64,000 bases of DNA from Chloroflexota bacterium (GTDB lineage Bacteria; Chloroflexota; Limnocylindria; P2-11E). Shown one piece after another: positions 26,241 through 34,437 of this stretch. The DNA lies in NCBI GenBank assembly GCA_027310565.1, contig DAIDAP010000027.1, forward strand, positions 1 through 64,000. The letters run 5' to 3'. Position 1 is the first letter of the stretch, and every line of letters starts with the position of its first letter. A program made the position numbers and the translations under genes. The notes under the pieces are model-generated. The model was not told the origin of the DNA. It saw only the letters and a program-made list of their open reading frames with translations, and did no database searches.

Positions 26241-27050
26241 TCACCTCCCCGCCGGCACCGGGCTGCGCTCGAGCCAGGGGCCGAGCTCGGTCACGTCCGC
26301 GAGCACCGCGTCGGGGCGCCAGCGCGCCGGCGCGGCGTCGGCCTCCTCGCGCGTCGACGAGCCCGTGAGCACGAGCACGCTCAGCGCGCCGCCCACACGC
26401 CCCATGCGCACGTCCTGCCCGAGCGCGTCGCCGACGACGACGACCTCGCGCGCGGGAAGCCCCAGTGAGCGGAACGCGGCGCGGGCGGCGTGGATCGAGG
26501 GCTTGCCCATGACCCGCGCGGACCGCGCGGTCCCCCACTCGACCGCCTTCACGATCGCGCCGGTGCCGGTCACGAAGCCGCCCTTCACCGGCATGCGGCG
26601 ATCGAGGTTCGTCGCGAGGAAGGCCGCGCCGTCCCAGATGGCGTGGCAGGCGGCGTCGAGCTTCGCGTAGGTCAGCTCGACGTCCCGCCCCACGACGACG
26701 GCGTCCGCGGGCGCCGAGTCCACGACATGCAGGCCGTGGCCGGCGAGCGCGTCGCTCAGCGCGGGCCCGCCGACGACGAGGACGCGCCCGCCCGGGAAGT
26801 GCCCCGCGGCGTACTCCGCCGCGACGAGCGCGGCGGTGAGGACCTCGTCGGCCGTCGCCGCGATCCCGGCACGAGCGAGCCGTCCGGCGATGTCGGCGGG
26901 CGTCTTCGACGAGTCATTGGTGAAGAAGCGCACCGCGAGCCCGCGCGACCGCAGCGCCGCCATGGCCTCGGGCGCGCCGGGGATCGCGTCGGGGCCGCGC
27001 ACGAGCGAGCCGTCGATGTCGAAGACGAGCCCCCGGACCCGGCCGTTCAC
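26241..27050 (-). CDS. HAD-superfamily phosphatase, NagD-like
   Basis: This 269-residue HAD hydrolase is of the NagD/PGP type (subclass IIA). The nucleophile motif is FDIDGSLVRG, with FFTNDSSKT as motif II. A C2 cap contains DAVVVGRDVELTYAKLDAA and ATNLDRRMPV, followed by KPSIHAARAAFRSLGLPAREVVVVGDALGQDV. It uses a GTG start overlapping the UbiD stop (GTGA) and is thus coupled to it. Thauera phenylphosphate carboxylase also has a HAD subunit (delta), but of a different subclass; this protein is an analogue by position only. A role in dephosphorylating the aryl phosphate or a metabolite is conceivable. Confidence 0.85.
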   Translation of the reverse strand: MNGRVRGLVFDIDGSLVRGPDAIPGAPEAMAALRSRGLAVRFFTNDSSKTPADIAGRLARAGIAATADEVLTAALVAAEYAAGHFPGGRVLVVGGPALSDALAGHGLHVVDSAPADAVVVGRDVELTYAKLDAACHAIWDGAAFLATNLDRRMPVKGGFVTGTGAIVKAVEWGTARSARVMGKPSIHAARAAFRSLGLPAREVVVVGDALGQDVRMGRVGGALSVLVLTGSSTREEADAAPARWRPDAVLADVTELGPWLERSPVPAGR

Positions 27051-28504
27051 ACCCCGACGAGCTCCTTCCCCCGTGGCCGCGCCTTCGCCGGCTCCTCGAA
27101 GTAGCTCGCCCACTCGCTCCGGATGCGCTTCACCAGCGCCTCGTCCATCTCGATGGGCATCGGCTTGTGGTCCCACTCGTACGGGATGCAGGTGTCGAGG
27201 ATCACGCGGCTCGTCATGTAGCGCTGCTCGATCGGGAGCGACGGGTCGAGCGGCGTCGAGCGGCCGCGCTCGAGGATCTGCGTCCCGCGGTCCGGCTGGT
27301 AGCGGAACGCGAGCGCGTACATGACCTGGTCCATGTTCTCGGGGTCGATGTCCTCGTCGACGAGGATCACCGTCTTCAGTCCGTAGTTGCCGGTCACGGT
27401 GGCGAACGCGGCGAGCCCCACCTGCGTCGAGTGGCCGTGGTACATCTGCTTGAGCTGGATGATCGCGAGCATCCGTCCCGCGGCCGCCGGCGGACCGTAC
27501 ACGCCCATGATCCCGGGGATCTTCATGTTCTGGAGGTCGTTCCACAGCGACGCGGTGCGGTTGATCCCCATGATCATGTGCGTGTCGGTGATCGGCTTGC
27601 CGACCGTCGTGGACCAGAGGATCGGGTCGCGGCGGCGCGTGATGCACGTCACGCGGATGTACTCGCGGTCGACCGCGCCCGCGCCGGTGTAGTAGCCCGG
27701 GTACTCGCCGAAGGGGCCTTCGGGCAGCAGCTCGCCCGGGACGATCTCGCCCTCGATGACGATCTCGGCATCGGCCGGCACGAGGAGGTCGCTCGTCTCG
27801 GCGCGGACGACGGGGACCGGCGCGTCGCGCAGGGCGCCGACGACCTCGTACTCGCTCTCGGTGAGCGGGAACAGCGTGCTCGAGCACAGGAACAGCAGCG
27901 GGTCGCCGCCGATGACGAGCGCGACGGGCATCGGCCGCTTCGCCGCGGCGTAGCCGCGCAGGTCGATCTCGGCGTCCTTGGCCTTGATGATCTGGATACC
28001 GGCGCGCTTCCCGTCGATGACCATGACGCGGTACGTGCCGAGGTTGAGGCGCCCCGTCTCGAGGTTTCGGCTCACCAGGTACGCGGCCGTCCCGACGTAG
28101 CGCCCGCCGTCCTTGGGGTAGAACCACGGCGAGGGCAGCGAGTCCAGGTCGGCGTCGTCGCCCTTCTGCACCACCTCTTGGCAGGCCCCCGACGCGACCT
28201 CGACCGGCGGGACGCGCTTGTCCTTTATCCGCTGCACCCAGCTGCGCGCGATCTCGAGGAAGCGCGTCTCGGGCGGCAGGTCGAGCGCGAGGGCGACGCG
28301 CTCCCTCGACGTGAACGCGCTCGTGAGCACGGACGTCCCCGGGTAGCCCTTCACGCGGTCGAAGAGCAGAGCGGGCCCGGACTCCTGCTCGTTCACCTTC
28401 GCGACGTGGGCCAGCTCGAGGTCTCGGTCGACCTCGCGGCGCACGTGGCGCAGATGGCCTTCCCGCTCGAGACGCGCGAGGAACTCCCTGAGATCGCGGT
28501 ACAT
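27047..28504 (-). CDS. UbiD-family prenyl-FMN (de)carboxylase
   Basis: This 485-residue protein is of the UbiD superfamily, which reversibly (de)carboxylates aromatic or unsaturated acids with prenylated FMN. Family landmarks are PVALVIGGDP, the acidic active-site region EGPFGEYPGYYTG, RVTCITRRRDPILWST, and LDTCIPYEWDHKPM near the C-terminus. The ribosome site GGGAGGTAGGAG immediately precedes the ATG. It heads the operon that continues with the HAD, phenylphosphate-synthase-like and CoA-ligase genes. In that context it would correspond to the phenylphosphate carboxylase catalytic subunit. No UbiX (prenyl-FMN synthase) gene is in the window. Confidence 0.87.
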   Translation of the reverse strand: MYRDLREFLARLEREGHLRHVRREVDRDLELAHVAKVNEQESGPALLFDRVKGYPGTSVLTSAFTSRERVALALDLPPETRFLEIARSWVQRIKDKRVPPVEVASGACQEVVQKGDDADLDSLPSPWFYPKDGGRYVGTAAYLVSRNLETGRLNLGTYRVMVIDGKRAGIQIIKAKDAEIDLRGYAAAKRPMPVALVIGGDPLLFLCSSTLFPLTESEYEVVGALRDAPVPVVRAETSDLLVPADAEIVIEGEIVPGELLPEGPFGEYPGYYTGAGAVDREYIRVTCITRRRDPILWSTTVGKPITDTHMIMGINRTASLWNDLQNMKIPGIMGVYGPPAAAGRMLAIIQLKQMYHGHSTQVGLAAFATVTGNYGLKTVILVDEDIDPENMDQVMYALAFRYQPDRGTQILERGRSTPLDPSLPIEQRYMTSRVILDTCIPYEWDHKPMPIEMDEALVKRIRSEWASYFEEPAKARPRGKELVGV

Positions 28505-28548
28505 CTCCTACCTCCCGAACACGGCTCGGTCGCGACAGGCGGGCTCGG

Positions 28549-29367
28549 CTAGACGGCGCGCACTTCCTTTCCGGCGTACCCGAGCGCGGCCGACATCCGC
28601 GCCGCGGCGCCGAGCAGCTTCGGCAGCAGGTCGCTCAGCAGCTGGTCGACGCTCACGCGCGCGGTGAGCGTCGAGACGTTCACCGCCGCGACGACGCCCC
28701 CGGTGGCGTCGCGGAGCGGCGCGGCGATCGAGCGCACGCCGAGCTCGAGCTCCTGGTCCGTCATGCCGTACCCGTCGTGGCGGATCCGCTCGAGATCCGC
28801 GCCCAGGCGCGCGAGCGTCGTCGCGGTCCTCGGGGTGTGCGGCTGCATCCGGACGCCGCGCATGACCGCGCGCACCTCGTCCCACGGGCGGTGGGCGAGG
28901 AGCACCTTGCCCATCGACGTGCAGTAGGCCGGCAGCCGCGCGCCGGCGTAGAGCTGGATCTGCGTCAGGCTGCGGTCCGCGCGCCGCGCCACGTACACGA
29001 TGTCGCTGCCGTCGAGGACGGCCATGTGGACGGGTCCGCCGGTCTCGCGGAAGAGCTGCTCGAGGATCGGCTGGGTCCGGTCCGCAAGGCCGAGGCTGCT
29101 CAGACAGGTGAACCCGAGCTCGAGCACCTTGAGCCCGGGGCGGTAGCGCTTCGTCGCGGGGTCGTGCTCGAGATAGCTGAGCTCGACGAGCGTCGACGCG
29201 AAGCGGTACGCGGTCCCCTTGTTCCATCCGGTACGGGCGGCGAGCTCGCTGAGGCTCAGCGTCGGCGTGTCGCGATCGAACGCGGCCAGGACCTCCAGGC
29301 CGCGGGCGAGGGAGCGCACCATGTAGCGTCCCCGAGCCGTCTCACGCAGCGCAACCCGGTTGGGCAT
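28549..29367 (-). CDS. IclR-family transcriptional regulator
   Basis: This 272-residue regulator has an N-terminal winged HTH (ARGLEVLAAFDRDTPTLSLSELAARTGWNKGTAYRFASTLVELSYLEHD) and an IclR effector domain (LGFTCLSSLGLADRTQPILEQL, ARLPAYCTSMGKVLLA, GYGMTDQELELGVRSIAAPL). It resembles the PcaR/PobR group that controls aromatic acid catabolism. It lies 44 bp upstream of the UbiD operon on the same strand, so it may be co-transcribed with, or regulate, that operon. The ATG is preceded by TAGAGT 9 bp upstream, a probable -10 of a nearly leaderless message. Confidence 0.88.
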   Translation of the reverse strand: MPNRVALRETARGRYMVRSLARGLEVLAAFDRDTPTLSLSELAARTGWNKGTAYRFASTLVELSYLEHDPATKRYRPGLKVLELGFTCLSSLGLADRTQPILEQLFRETGGPVHMAVLDGSDIVYVARRADRSLTQIQLYAGARLPAYCTSMGKVLLAHRPWDEVRAVMRGVRMQPHTPRTATTLARLGADLERIRHDGYGMTDQELELGVRSIAAPLRDATGGVVAAVNVSTLTARVSVDQLLSDLLPKLLGAAARMSAALGYAGKEVRAV

Positions 29368-29376
29368 GGCGCAACG

Positions 29377-29405
29377 ACTCTAGAGAGGGACGAGACCGGG
29401 TCGAT
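29377..29405 (-). promoter_or_regulatory. Probable promoter of the IclR gene
   Basis: On the minus strand a -35-like TCGACC (29400-29405) and a -10-like TAGAGT (29377-29382) are separated by 17 bp, and the ATG follows the -10 by 9 bp. Transcription would start at or within 2-3 bases of the start codon, leaving no room for a ribosome site. This is a match by eye only. Confidence 0.45.
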
Positions 29406-29489
29406 GGGGCCGAACGGCCCTGCCGACCCGGGCCGAACGGACCATCCGGGCCGAAGACGCGCGGCGCCGGCTGGGTACCCTGCGCTGGA

Positions 29490-30716
29490 GTGGCCACCCG
29501 CCCGGCCGTCCGCATCACGACCCGCGACGCGCGCCGGCTCGCGATCAAGGCGCAGCGCCTCGCCGGCCCGCGCCCGCGACCGAACGGCCCCGGCGTGCTC
29601 GCGCTGATCCGCGACATCGGCTACCTGCAGCTCGATCCCACGAACGTCGTCGCGCGGAACCCCTATCAGGTGCTGCAGAGCCGTCTCGGGACGTACGATC
29701 CGGCGGCGCTCGACGCGCTGCTCGAGCGCCGCGCGCTCTTCGAGACGCCCTCGCTCATCCTCCCCGTGAGCGACCTCCCCATCCACGCCGCGACGATGCG
29801 CGCCTATCGCCGCGCGACCGACCCCGGCGGAGGAGACGGCCCGTACCGCAGGGGCGACAACGCCGGGGGCGGGTCGTACTCGCGCCGCGCGCGCGACTGG
29901 CTCACGCGCAATCCCCACGTGCGCCGCGAGGCCCTCGCGCGGCTCCGACGCGATGGCCCGCTGCCCCTCATCGCCTTCGCGGACCGCGAGAACGTGAGCT
30001 GGACCGCGGGGCAGTGGAGCGCCGAGCGCAACTTCACGCTGCTCCTGGCGATCCTTCAGCGCCGCGGGGAGGTCGTCGTCGCCGCGCGACGGCGCGGCCA
30101 GAAGCTGTACGCGGCCGCGGACGGCTGGCTCGACGCCGTCCGGCCGCTCCGCGGTCCCGCCCTCGCGCGCGAGGCGACGCTGCGCGCGCTCCGCATCCTG
30201 CGGGTCGCGACGCCGAAGCAGCTCCGCTGGCAGTACGCGTTCGGGCGGCACGTCACCGCGGACGCGCTCGCGGCGCTCGAGCGGAGCGGCGAGGTCGTGC
30301 GTATCGAAGTGGTCGGACGCGACGGCCCGCTGCGCGGCGCCTGGTACGCGCCCGCGGGTATCGAGCGCCGCGTGCGCGAGGTGAACGACGCGTGGGAGCC
30401 GCGCACGACGCTGCTCTCGCCGTTCGACAACCTCGTCATCGACCGCGAGCGGACGCACGCGCTGTTCGACTACTTCTACCGCATGGAGATCTACGTCCCG
30501 CCCGCGAAGCGCAGGCTCGGGTACTGGGCCATGCCCGTGCTCCACGGCGACCGTATCGCCGGCAGCGTCGACCCGCGGCTCGACCGCGAGCGCGGCGAGC
30601 TCGTCGTGAACAGGGTCGTGCTCCAGCCGGACGCGCCCCGCGCGGTGCGACGCGCGATCGAGCAGGCGGTCGAGGAGCTCGCGGCGTTCGCGGGCGCGCG
30701 GCGCGTGCGCTGGTAG
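29490..30716 (+). CDS. YcaQ-like winged-helix protein (putative DNA crosslink glycosylase family)
   Basis: This 408-residue protein of the HTH_42/YcaQ family begins with the typical ITTRDARRLAIKAQRL and has IRDIGYLQLDPTNVVARNPYQVLQSRLGTYDP and LLERRALFETPSLILPVSDLP. The second half has REATLRALRILRVATPKQLRWQYAFGRHVTADALAAL and LLSPFDNLVIDRERTHALFDYFYRMEIYVP. E. coli YcaQ is a glycosylase that unhooks interstrand crosslinks; members of this broader group are poorly characterised. The GTG start follows a TACCCT box by 8 bp, which fits the leaderless pattern of the window. It stands alone, divergent from the IclR gene. Confidence 0.8.
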   Translation: MATRPAVRITTRDARRLAIKAQRLAGPRPRPNGPGVLALIRDIGYLQLDPTNVVARNPYQVLQSRLGTYDPAALDALLERRALFETPSLILPVSDLPIHAATMRAYRRATDPGGGDGPYRRGDNAGGGSYSRRARDWLTRNPHVRREALARLRRDGPLPLIAFADRENVSWTAGQWSAERNFTLLLAILQRRGEVVVAARRRGQKLYAAADGWLDAVRPLRGPALAREATLRALRILRVATPKQLRWQYAFGRHVTADALAALERSGEVVRIEVVGRDGPLRGAWYAPAGIERRVREVNDAWEPRTTLLSPFDNLVIDRERTHALFDYFYRMEIYVPPAKRRLGYWAMPVLHGDRIAGSVDPRLDRERGELVVNRVVLQPDAPRAVRRAIEQAVEELAAFAGARRVRW

Positions 30717-30846
30717 CGCCGGAGGACGCGACGGGCGACGCGGCGTCGGCGACGCCGGCCGGGAACCGGAGCCGCGCTTCCGCTGTACGGAGAGCGTTAC
30801 CGCGCCCTCGGGGCGAAAGAACAGGAAGCAGAGAGGTGACGCCGCC

Positions 30847-31470
30847 ATGCGTCCGCTCGCCGCACTCGTCTCGCTCGCTCTCTCGCTCGTCGTGCTGGCG
30901 CTCACGCCCTCCCCCGCCGCCGCGAGCTGCAGCACGACCGGGTCGCCGCACACGCGGGTCGACGCCGTCTCGGTCGAGACGCGGGACGGCTCGCCCTGGA
31001 AGAGCGGCGACCCCGTCTCGGTCGTCATCCGCATGTCCCGCATCGACGCCGATTGGTCCTTCCCGGGCGACGGCCTCGCCGTGGTCATGCGCACCGACGC
31101 GCAACGCACCAAGTGCCTCGACGTCCCGCTGCGCAAGGTCGGCGGCTCGGACGACCAGGCGATCTACGCCGGCGTCTTCTTCCCGTTCCGCGAGGCCGCC
31201 TACGAGGCCAAGCTGACCGTCGGCGGCGAGGCGCACGACATCGCCTTCACCGTCGGCACGCCGGCGCTGGACACGGTGCCGCACCCCGGCGTCGCCGAGA
31301 TCGGCCGCGCGGCCGCGCTCTCCGACCTCGCCCCCGCCGCGCCCGCGACCGCCGCGGTCGACGCCCGGACGCCGCTCCTCGCGGCCTCGCTCGCCGCGGC
31401 GGCGGCGGCACTCGCCCTCGCGACCATCGGCCTCGCGCGCGGGCGGCGCCGCATGCCGGTCGCGGCATGA
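30847..31470 (+). CDS. Exported protein with C-terminal membrane anchor, function unknown
   Basis: This 207-residue protein has a Sec signal peptide (LAALVSLALSLVVLALTPSPAAAS, cleavage likely near residue 26). A beta-rich extracytoplasmic domain of about 130 residues follows (VSVETRDGSPWKSGDPVSVVIRM, YEAKLTVGGEAHDIAFTV). Near the C-terminus is one hydrophobic helix (LLAASLAAAAAALALATIGLA) followed by Arg-rich GRRR. The layout (exported Ig-like domain plus stop-transfer anchor) resembles FixH/YtkA/CopC-like accessory proteins, but no diagnostic motif is seen. It is coupled to the next gene by an ATGA overlap, so the two probably act together at the outer face of the membrane. Confidence 0.7.
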   Translation: MRPLAALVSLALSLVVLALTPSPAAASCSTTGSPHTRVDAVSVETRDGSPWKSGDPVSVVIRMSRIDADWSFPGDGLAVVMRTDAQRTKCLDVPLRKVGGSDDQAIYAGVFFPFREAAYEAKLTVGGEAHDIAFTVGTPALDTVPHPGVAEIGRAAALSDLAPAAPATAAVDARTPLLAASLAAAAAALALATIGLARGRRRMPVAA

Positions 31471-32561
31471 GAGCAGCGCTGGCCGCGGCGCTCCCGCTCG
31501 CGCTCGCGGCCTGCGGCAGCACGGCGGCGCCGGCCGGCCCCGTGGCGGCGAGCGCCGCGCCTACCGCGACGGCGCGGCCAACGCCGGCGGCGATCCCCAC
31601 GCTCGACATCTTCCAGCTCATGGGCGGCGCCCCCGCGACGACGGTCTTCGCGCTCGCGGGCAGCCGGGTGCGCGCGGTGCGCCTGCTCGACCACTTCGTG
31701 AAGTACGAGATCGCCGTCGCGGGCGGCGCCCAGCTCCTGGTCAGCGCCGACGGCACCCGGCTCGTCGTCGCCGACCAGCCCGAGAGCGGCGTGCGGCTGC
31801 GCGCCTTCGACATGGCGACCGGCAGGGAGCTCCTGTCGCCGGGCGACGACGGCATACACGCGATGCTCGTCGCGGCCCCCGGCCGCGGCGCGCTCGCGGA
31901 GGACGGCAGCGGGCGCATCCTCGTGCTCAAGAGCGACGGCGGCTCGTCCTGGGTCGACGCGTACGACGGCTCCTCGCTGCGCCTCGTCCAGCGCCGCTAT
32001 GCCGAGGCGCTCCCGTTCGCGGGCGAGCCGGCACCCTGCGCGGACCGCCTGCTCCTCGCGGGTCCGCGGATCGCCCTCGTCTGCCTGGGCAGGGGCACCG
32101 CCACGGTCGTGACGCCGGGCGGAGGAGAGGCGACCCTCGCGCGGCTCGCGCCCGGCGTGATCGCGGGCGCGGCGGCGCTGTACGACGGCTCGATCGTCGC
32201 CGTGACGCCGGCCGGCGAGGTGTACCGGTGGCGGCCCTCCGCGCCGGAAGCGACCGTCTACGGGAAGGCGGTCGGTGACGGCCCGGTGCCGCGCGACGGG
32301 ATCGCGGTCACCGAGGACCAGGTCGTCGTCGCCCGCGGGGGCGGCGCGTCATCGGTGCAGATCGTCCCCGGCTCCGGCCGAGCGTCGCGGCCGCTGCCCG
32401 TACCCGTCGCGCCCTCCGGCGGGCTGCTCGTCGCCTCGCCGTACGCGTACTTCACCGGCGGCGGGGCGCTGTACCACGTCGACCTCAACACCGGCGCCGT
32501 CGAGCGGATGACCGGCGGGTTCGAGGATGACGCGGTGCCGGCGGCGCTCGTCGCGCGCTGA
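31467..32561 (+). CDS. Lipoprotein with probable beta-propeller domain
   Basis: This 364-residue protein starts with a lipoprotein signal (AAALPLALAACGSTAA, lipidated Cys16) and an Ala/Thr/Pro linker. Repeated beta-strand blocks of the WD40/YVTN kind follow, such as LLVSADGTRLVVADQPESGVRLRAFDMATGREL, ALYDGSIVAVTPAGEVYRW and ALYHVDLNTGAVERM. The ATG overlaps the stop of the preceding exported protein by 4 bp. It likely sits on the outer face of the membrane and binds a ligand or partner. No catalytic motif was recognised. Confidence 0.68.
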   Translation: MRAALAAALPLALAACGSTAAPAGPVAASAAPTATARPTPAAIPTLDIFQLMGGAPATTVFALAGSRVRAVRLLDHFVKYEIAVAGGAQLLVSADGTRLVVADQPESGVRLRAFDMATGRELLSPGDDGIHAMLVAAPGRGALAEDGSGRILVLKSDGGSSWVDAYDGSSLRLVQRRYAEALPFAGEPAPCADRLLLAGPRIALVCLGRGTATVVTPGGGEATLARLAPGVIAGAAALYDGSIVAVTPAGEVYRWRPSAPEATVYGKAVGDGPVPRDGIAVTEDQVVVARGGGASSVQIVPGSGRASRPLPVPVAPSGGLLVASPYAYFTGGGALYHVDLNTGAVERMTGGFEDDAVPAALVAR

Positions 32562-32610
32562 CGACCGCGAACCCGCGCGACCGCGAGACGACGCGAAAAC
32601 ACGACGGCCT

Positions 32611-32829
32611 CTACGGTCGGGGACCACGGTAGTAGACGACCCCCGACCAGAACCAGCGACCGCCCTCGTCGCGGAGCATGAGGTCAGCATCCTCCGGGGC
32701 GAAACCGTCGAGGTCGCGCCACACCGATCTCACGTAGCTGTCGCCGAACGGCTGGTACTCCATGCGCGCCGGGCTCGGGCGCGCTTCGACGCTCACGTTC
32801 AGCCGTCCATGCTTGGCACGTGTGCGCAT
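32611..32829 (-). CDS. Short hypothetical ORF or gene remnant
   Basis: This 72-codon frame encodes a plausible globular fragment rich in aromatic residues (MEYQPFGDSYVRSVWRDLDGFAPEDADLMLRDEGGRWFWSGVVYYRG). The first 20 residues look non-coding, and no ribosome site is obvious. It lies in a 510-bp stretch (32562-33072) of lower and more variable GC that otherwise holds nothing I can support. It may be the surviving end of a decayed gene. Confidence 0.3.
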   Translation of the reverse strand: MRTRAKHGRLNVSVEARPSPARMEYQPFGDSYVRSVWRDLDGFAPEDADLMLRDEGGRWFWSGVVYYRGPRP

Positions 32830-33072
32830 CCAGTCGATCGCCTCCTGCGGGGAAGAGTGCGGTGTGCCCTCGCCGTTACGTCGACGAGTGGAACGTCTGG
32901 CAAGGACGACGCGATCTGGTAGACCCGCACCGGACAGTCTTCAAACGGACGAAGAGCCGAAACGGACCTGAGGACAGGCTCCTTGACCTGCGCGTCGCCA
33001 CGCTTGAGGCCCGCGGACGGCGGTGCGTATTCGTCTTGTGTTATTACAGTCCAATACAGGAGGTGGCTGACC

Positions 33073-33414
33073 ATGCCGACGACGACGCGGCCCAAGCGGC
33101 GGCCGACAACGAAGGCGAGACGGTCGCCGCCGCGCAGCTTCAGCTGCCCACCCGATCTATGGGCTCGCGTGCTCGCCTACGCCCGGGCTCATGAGATCCC
33201 GGCGTCGGCGGCTCTGCGAGTCCTCCTCAGCACCGGGCTCCGGAGCCAGCAGCTGGCGGCGGCGCTTGCCTGGCAGATCGAGCAGGGCTGGCGCGTCGTC
33301 GAGGCGATGGAGCGTGGAGACCGGCGGGAGGCGCCTCGCTCGGCGCTGACCGCGTCCTACGAGGAAGCCCGCACGCGGCTGCTGAGAGAGACCCGACAGC
33401 GTCGGCCGGAGTAG
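33073..33414 (+). CDS. Probable antitoxin with ribbon-helix-helix-like segment
   Basis: This 113-residue basic protein has a very Arg/Lys/Thr-rich N-terminus. A ribbon-helix-helix-like stretch, SFSCPPDLWARVLAYARAHEIPASAALRVLLSTGL, follows, then a helical C-terminus (LAWQIEQGWRVVEAMERGD). The ATG at 33073 is chosen because AGGAGGTGG lies 9 bases upstream; a longer in-frame extension is unlikely. Its stop overlaps the start of the downstream ParE/RelE-like gene by one base, the usual order of a type II antitoxin-toxin pair. It probably binds its own promoter and the toxin. Confidence 0.68.
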   Translation: MPTTTRPKRRPTTKARRSPPRSFSCPPDLWARVLAYARAHEIPASAALRVLLSTGLRSQQLAAALAWQIEQGWRVVEAMERGDRREAPRSALTASYEEARTRLLRETRQRRPE

Positions 33415-33764
33415 TGACCCGCGTCCGCTACCGCCCGGAGTTCATCGAGGATCTCGACCGCCATCGCGACTTCTTGGTGCGGCAGGTTGTGTTCAGCCCC
33501 GACGAGCGGCTCCGTCGCCTCGACGCCCTCTACTCCGCCATCGGCCAGGTCGAGCGACAGCTCAGCCGGTTCCCGGAACGCGGCGCTCCGCTGCGTCAAG
33601 ACGACAGGTACGTGCTGCGACACTGGCCACTGCCCGGCGGCCTTCCCTATCTCGTCCAGTACATCCACCGCCGCGGCCGCCCCGTCAAGGTCGTGTGGCT
33701 GGCGCGCCTGTGGCGTTACTCGCAGCAGCGCGTCGAACCGGATTCGTCCGACTGGCCTTCGTAG
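33414..33764 (+). CDS. ParE/RelE-superfamily toxin
   Basis: This 116-residue protein has the ParE/RelE fold pattern: YRPEFIEDLDRHRDFLVRQV, then ALYSAIGQVERQLSRFPERGAPLRQ, then the strand series YVLRHWPLPGGLPYLVQYIHRRGRPVKVVWLARLWR. Members poison gyrase (ParE) or cleave mRNA at ribosomes (RelE); which applies here cannot be told. It uses a GTG start sharing one base with the antitoxin stop. The pair is intact although the genes after it are broken. Confidence 0.75.
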   Translation: MTRVRYRPEFIEDLDRHRDFLVRQVVFSPDERLRRLDALYSAIGQVERQLSRFPERGAPLRQDDRYVLRHWPLPGGLPYLVQYIHRRGRPVKVVWLARLWRYSQQRVEPDSSDWPS

Positions 33765-33847
33765 GCAAGATGAGCGGTGGGCGCCGGGTCTGGCAAGAAA
33801 CGGCGGGCGACCTGACGAAGATACGCGAACCACAGTGGTAGGTGTAG

Positions 33848-34223
33848 ACCGTCGCCAACGAGAACGGCTGGATCCCGGTGGACGCTCGGACGCTGCGAAC
33901 CGCGTTCGACGGCGTCTATGCCATCGGGGACGTGAACGCGATCGTGCTCGCCAACGGCAAGCCGCTGCCGAAGGCGGGCGTCTTCGCGCATGCGCAGGCG
34001 CGCGTGGTCGCGCGTGAGGTCGCCGCCACCTTTGGGGCTGCGCAGGCCGCGCCGTTCGACGGGAAGGGGTATTGCTGGGTCGAGCTTGGGGGTGGACGCC
34101 CACTGGCACTGGGGCAACGTGCTGTTCGAGCGCTCCTGGATCGGGGGCGGGATCGAGCGCGCCCTCGCGCGCGCGGCATTGCGCGTTGGCGCGAGGATGT
34201 TCGGCCTCGAGGCGACGCCCTGA
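33848..34223 (+). pseudogene. Remnant of an FAD/NAD(P) oxidoreductase (sulfide:quinone reductase-like)
   Basis: The frame opening after a TAG at 33845 reads ENGWIPVDARTLRTAFDGVYAIGDVNAI, then PKAGVFAHAQARVVAREVA and FDGKGYCWVELGGG, the C-terminal third of SQR/FCSD-like flavoproteins. The FAD-binding N-terminus is absent. Near 34085 the homology jumps to another frame, which continues WHWGNVLFERSWIGGGIERALARAALRVGARMFGLE and stops at 34223. This is an internal deletion or indel. The gene is therefore 5'-truncated and frameshifted. Confidence 0.7.
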
Positions 34224-34239
34224 GCAAACGCGGTCACCG

Positions 34240-34437
34240 CGGCGGCCGCGAGGTGATCGCCTCGAAGCTCGTCGAGGAGACCAACGAAGGCGCCGCGGCG
34301 CTGCGCGGCGAGGGGCGCGAGCGCACGATCGGCGAGCTCACCGACCTGCCATCGCGATGCTCGTGATCGCGACCGAGGTAGGCGCGACCGCCGACGACGT
34401 CACGACGTCGCTCGAGGAGAAGCGGGCCGCCGCTCCA
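34240..34437 (+). pseudogene. Remnant of a MazG/phosphoribosyl-ATP pyrophosphohydrolase-like protein
   Basis: One frame encodes VIASKLVEETNEGAAALRGEGRERTIGELTDL. Near 34348 the similarity shifts by one frame to IAMLVIATEVGATADDVTTSLEEKRAA. Joined, these give the conserved helical core of MazG-like nucleotide pyrophosphohydrolases (KLxEE..E...ELxDLLE....A...G...D.......K...RG). Only the core survives, and a single indel separates the halves. Its end overlaps the antisense HAD remnant. Confidence 0.55.

Noticed and set aside
24291-26468. A 725-codon plus-strand frame opposite the phenylphosphate-synthase-like genes
   Set aside because: Same kind of shadow; no recognisable fold, no ribosome site, and the opposite strand carries PEP-synthase motifs.
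26241-27050. Identification of the HAD gene as the delta subunit of phenylphosphate carboxylase
   Set aside because: The delta subunit belongs to a different HAD subclass without a NagD-type C2 cap; this protein has the FFTNDSSKT and cap features of NagD-like phosphatases. Only the genomic position is similar.
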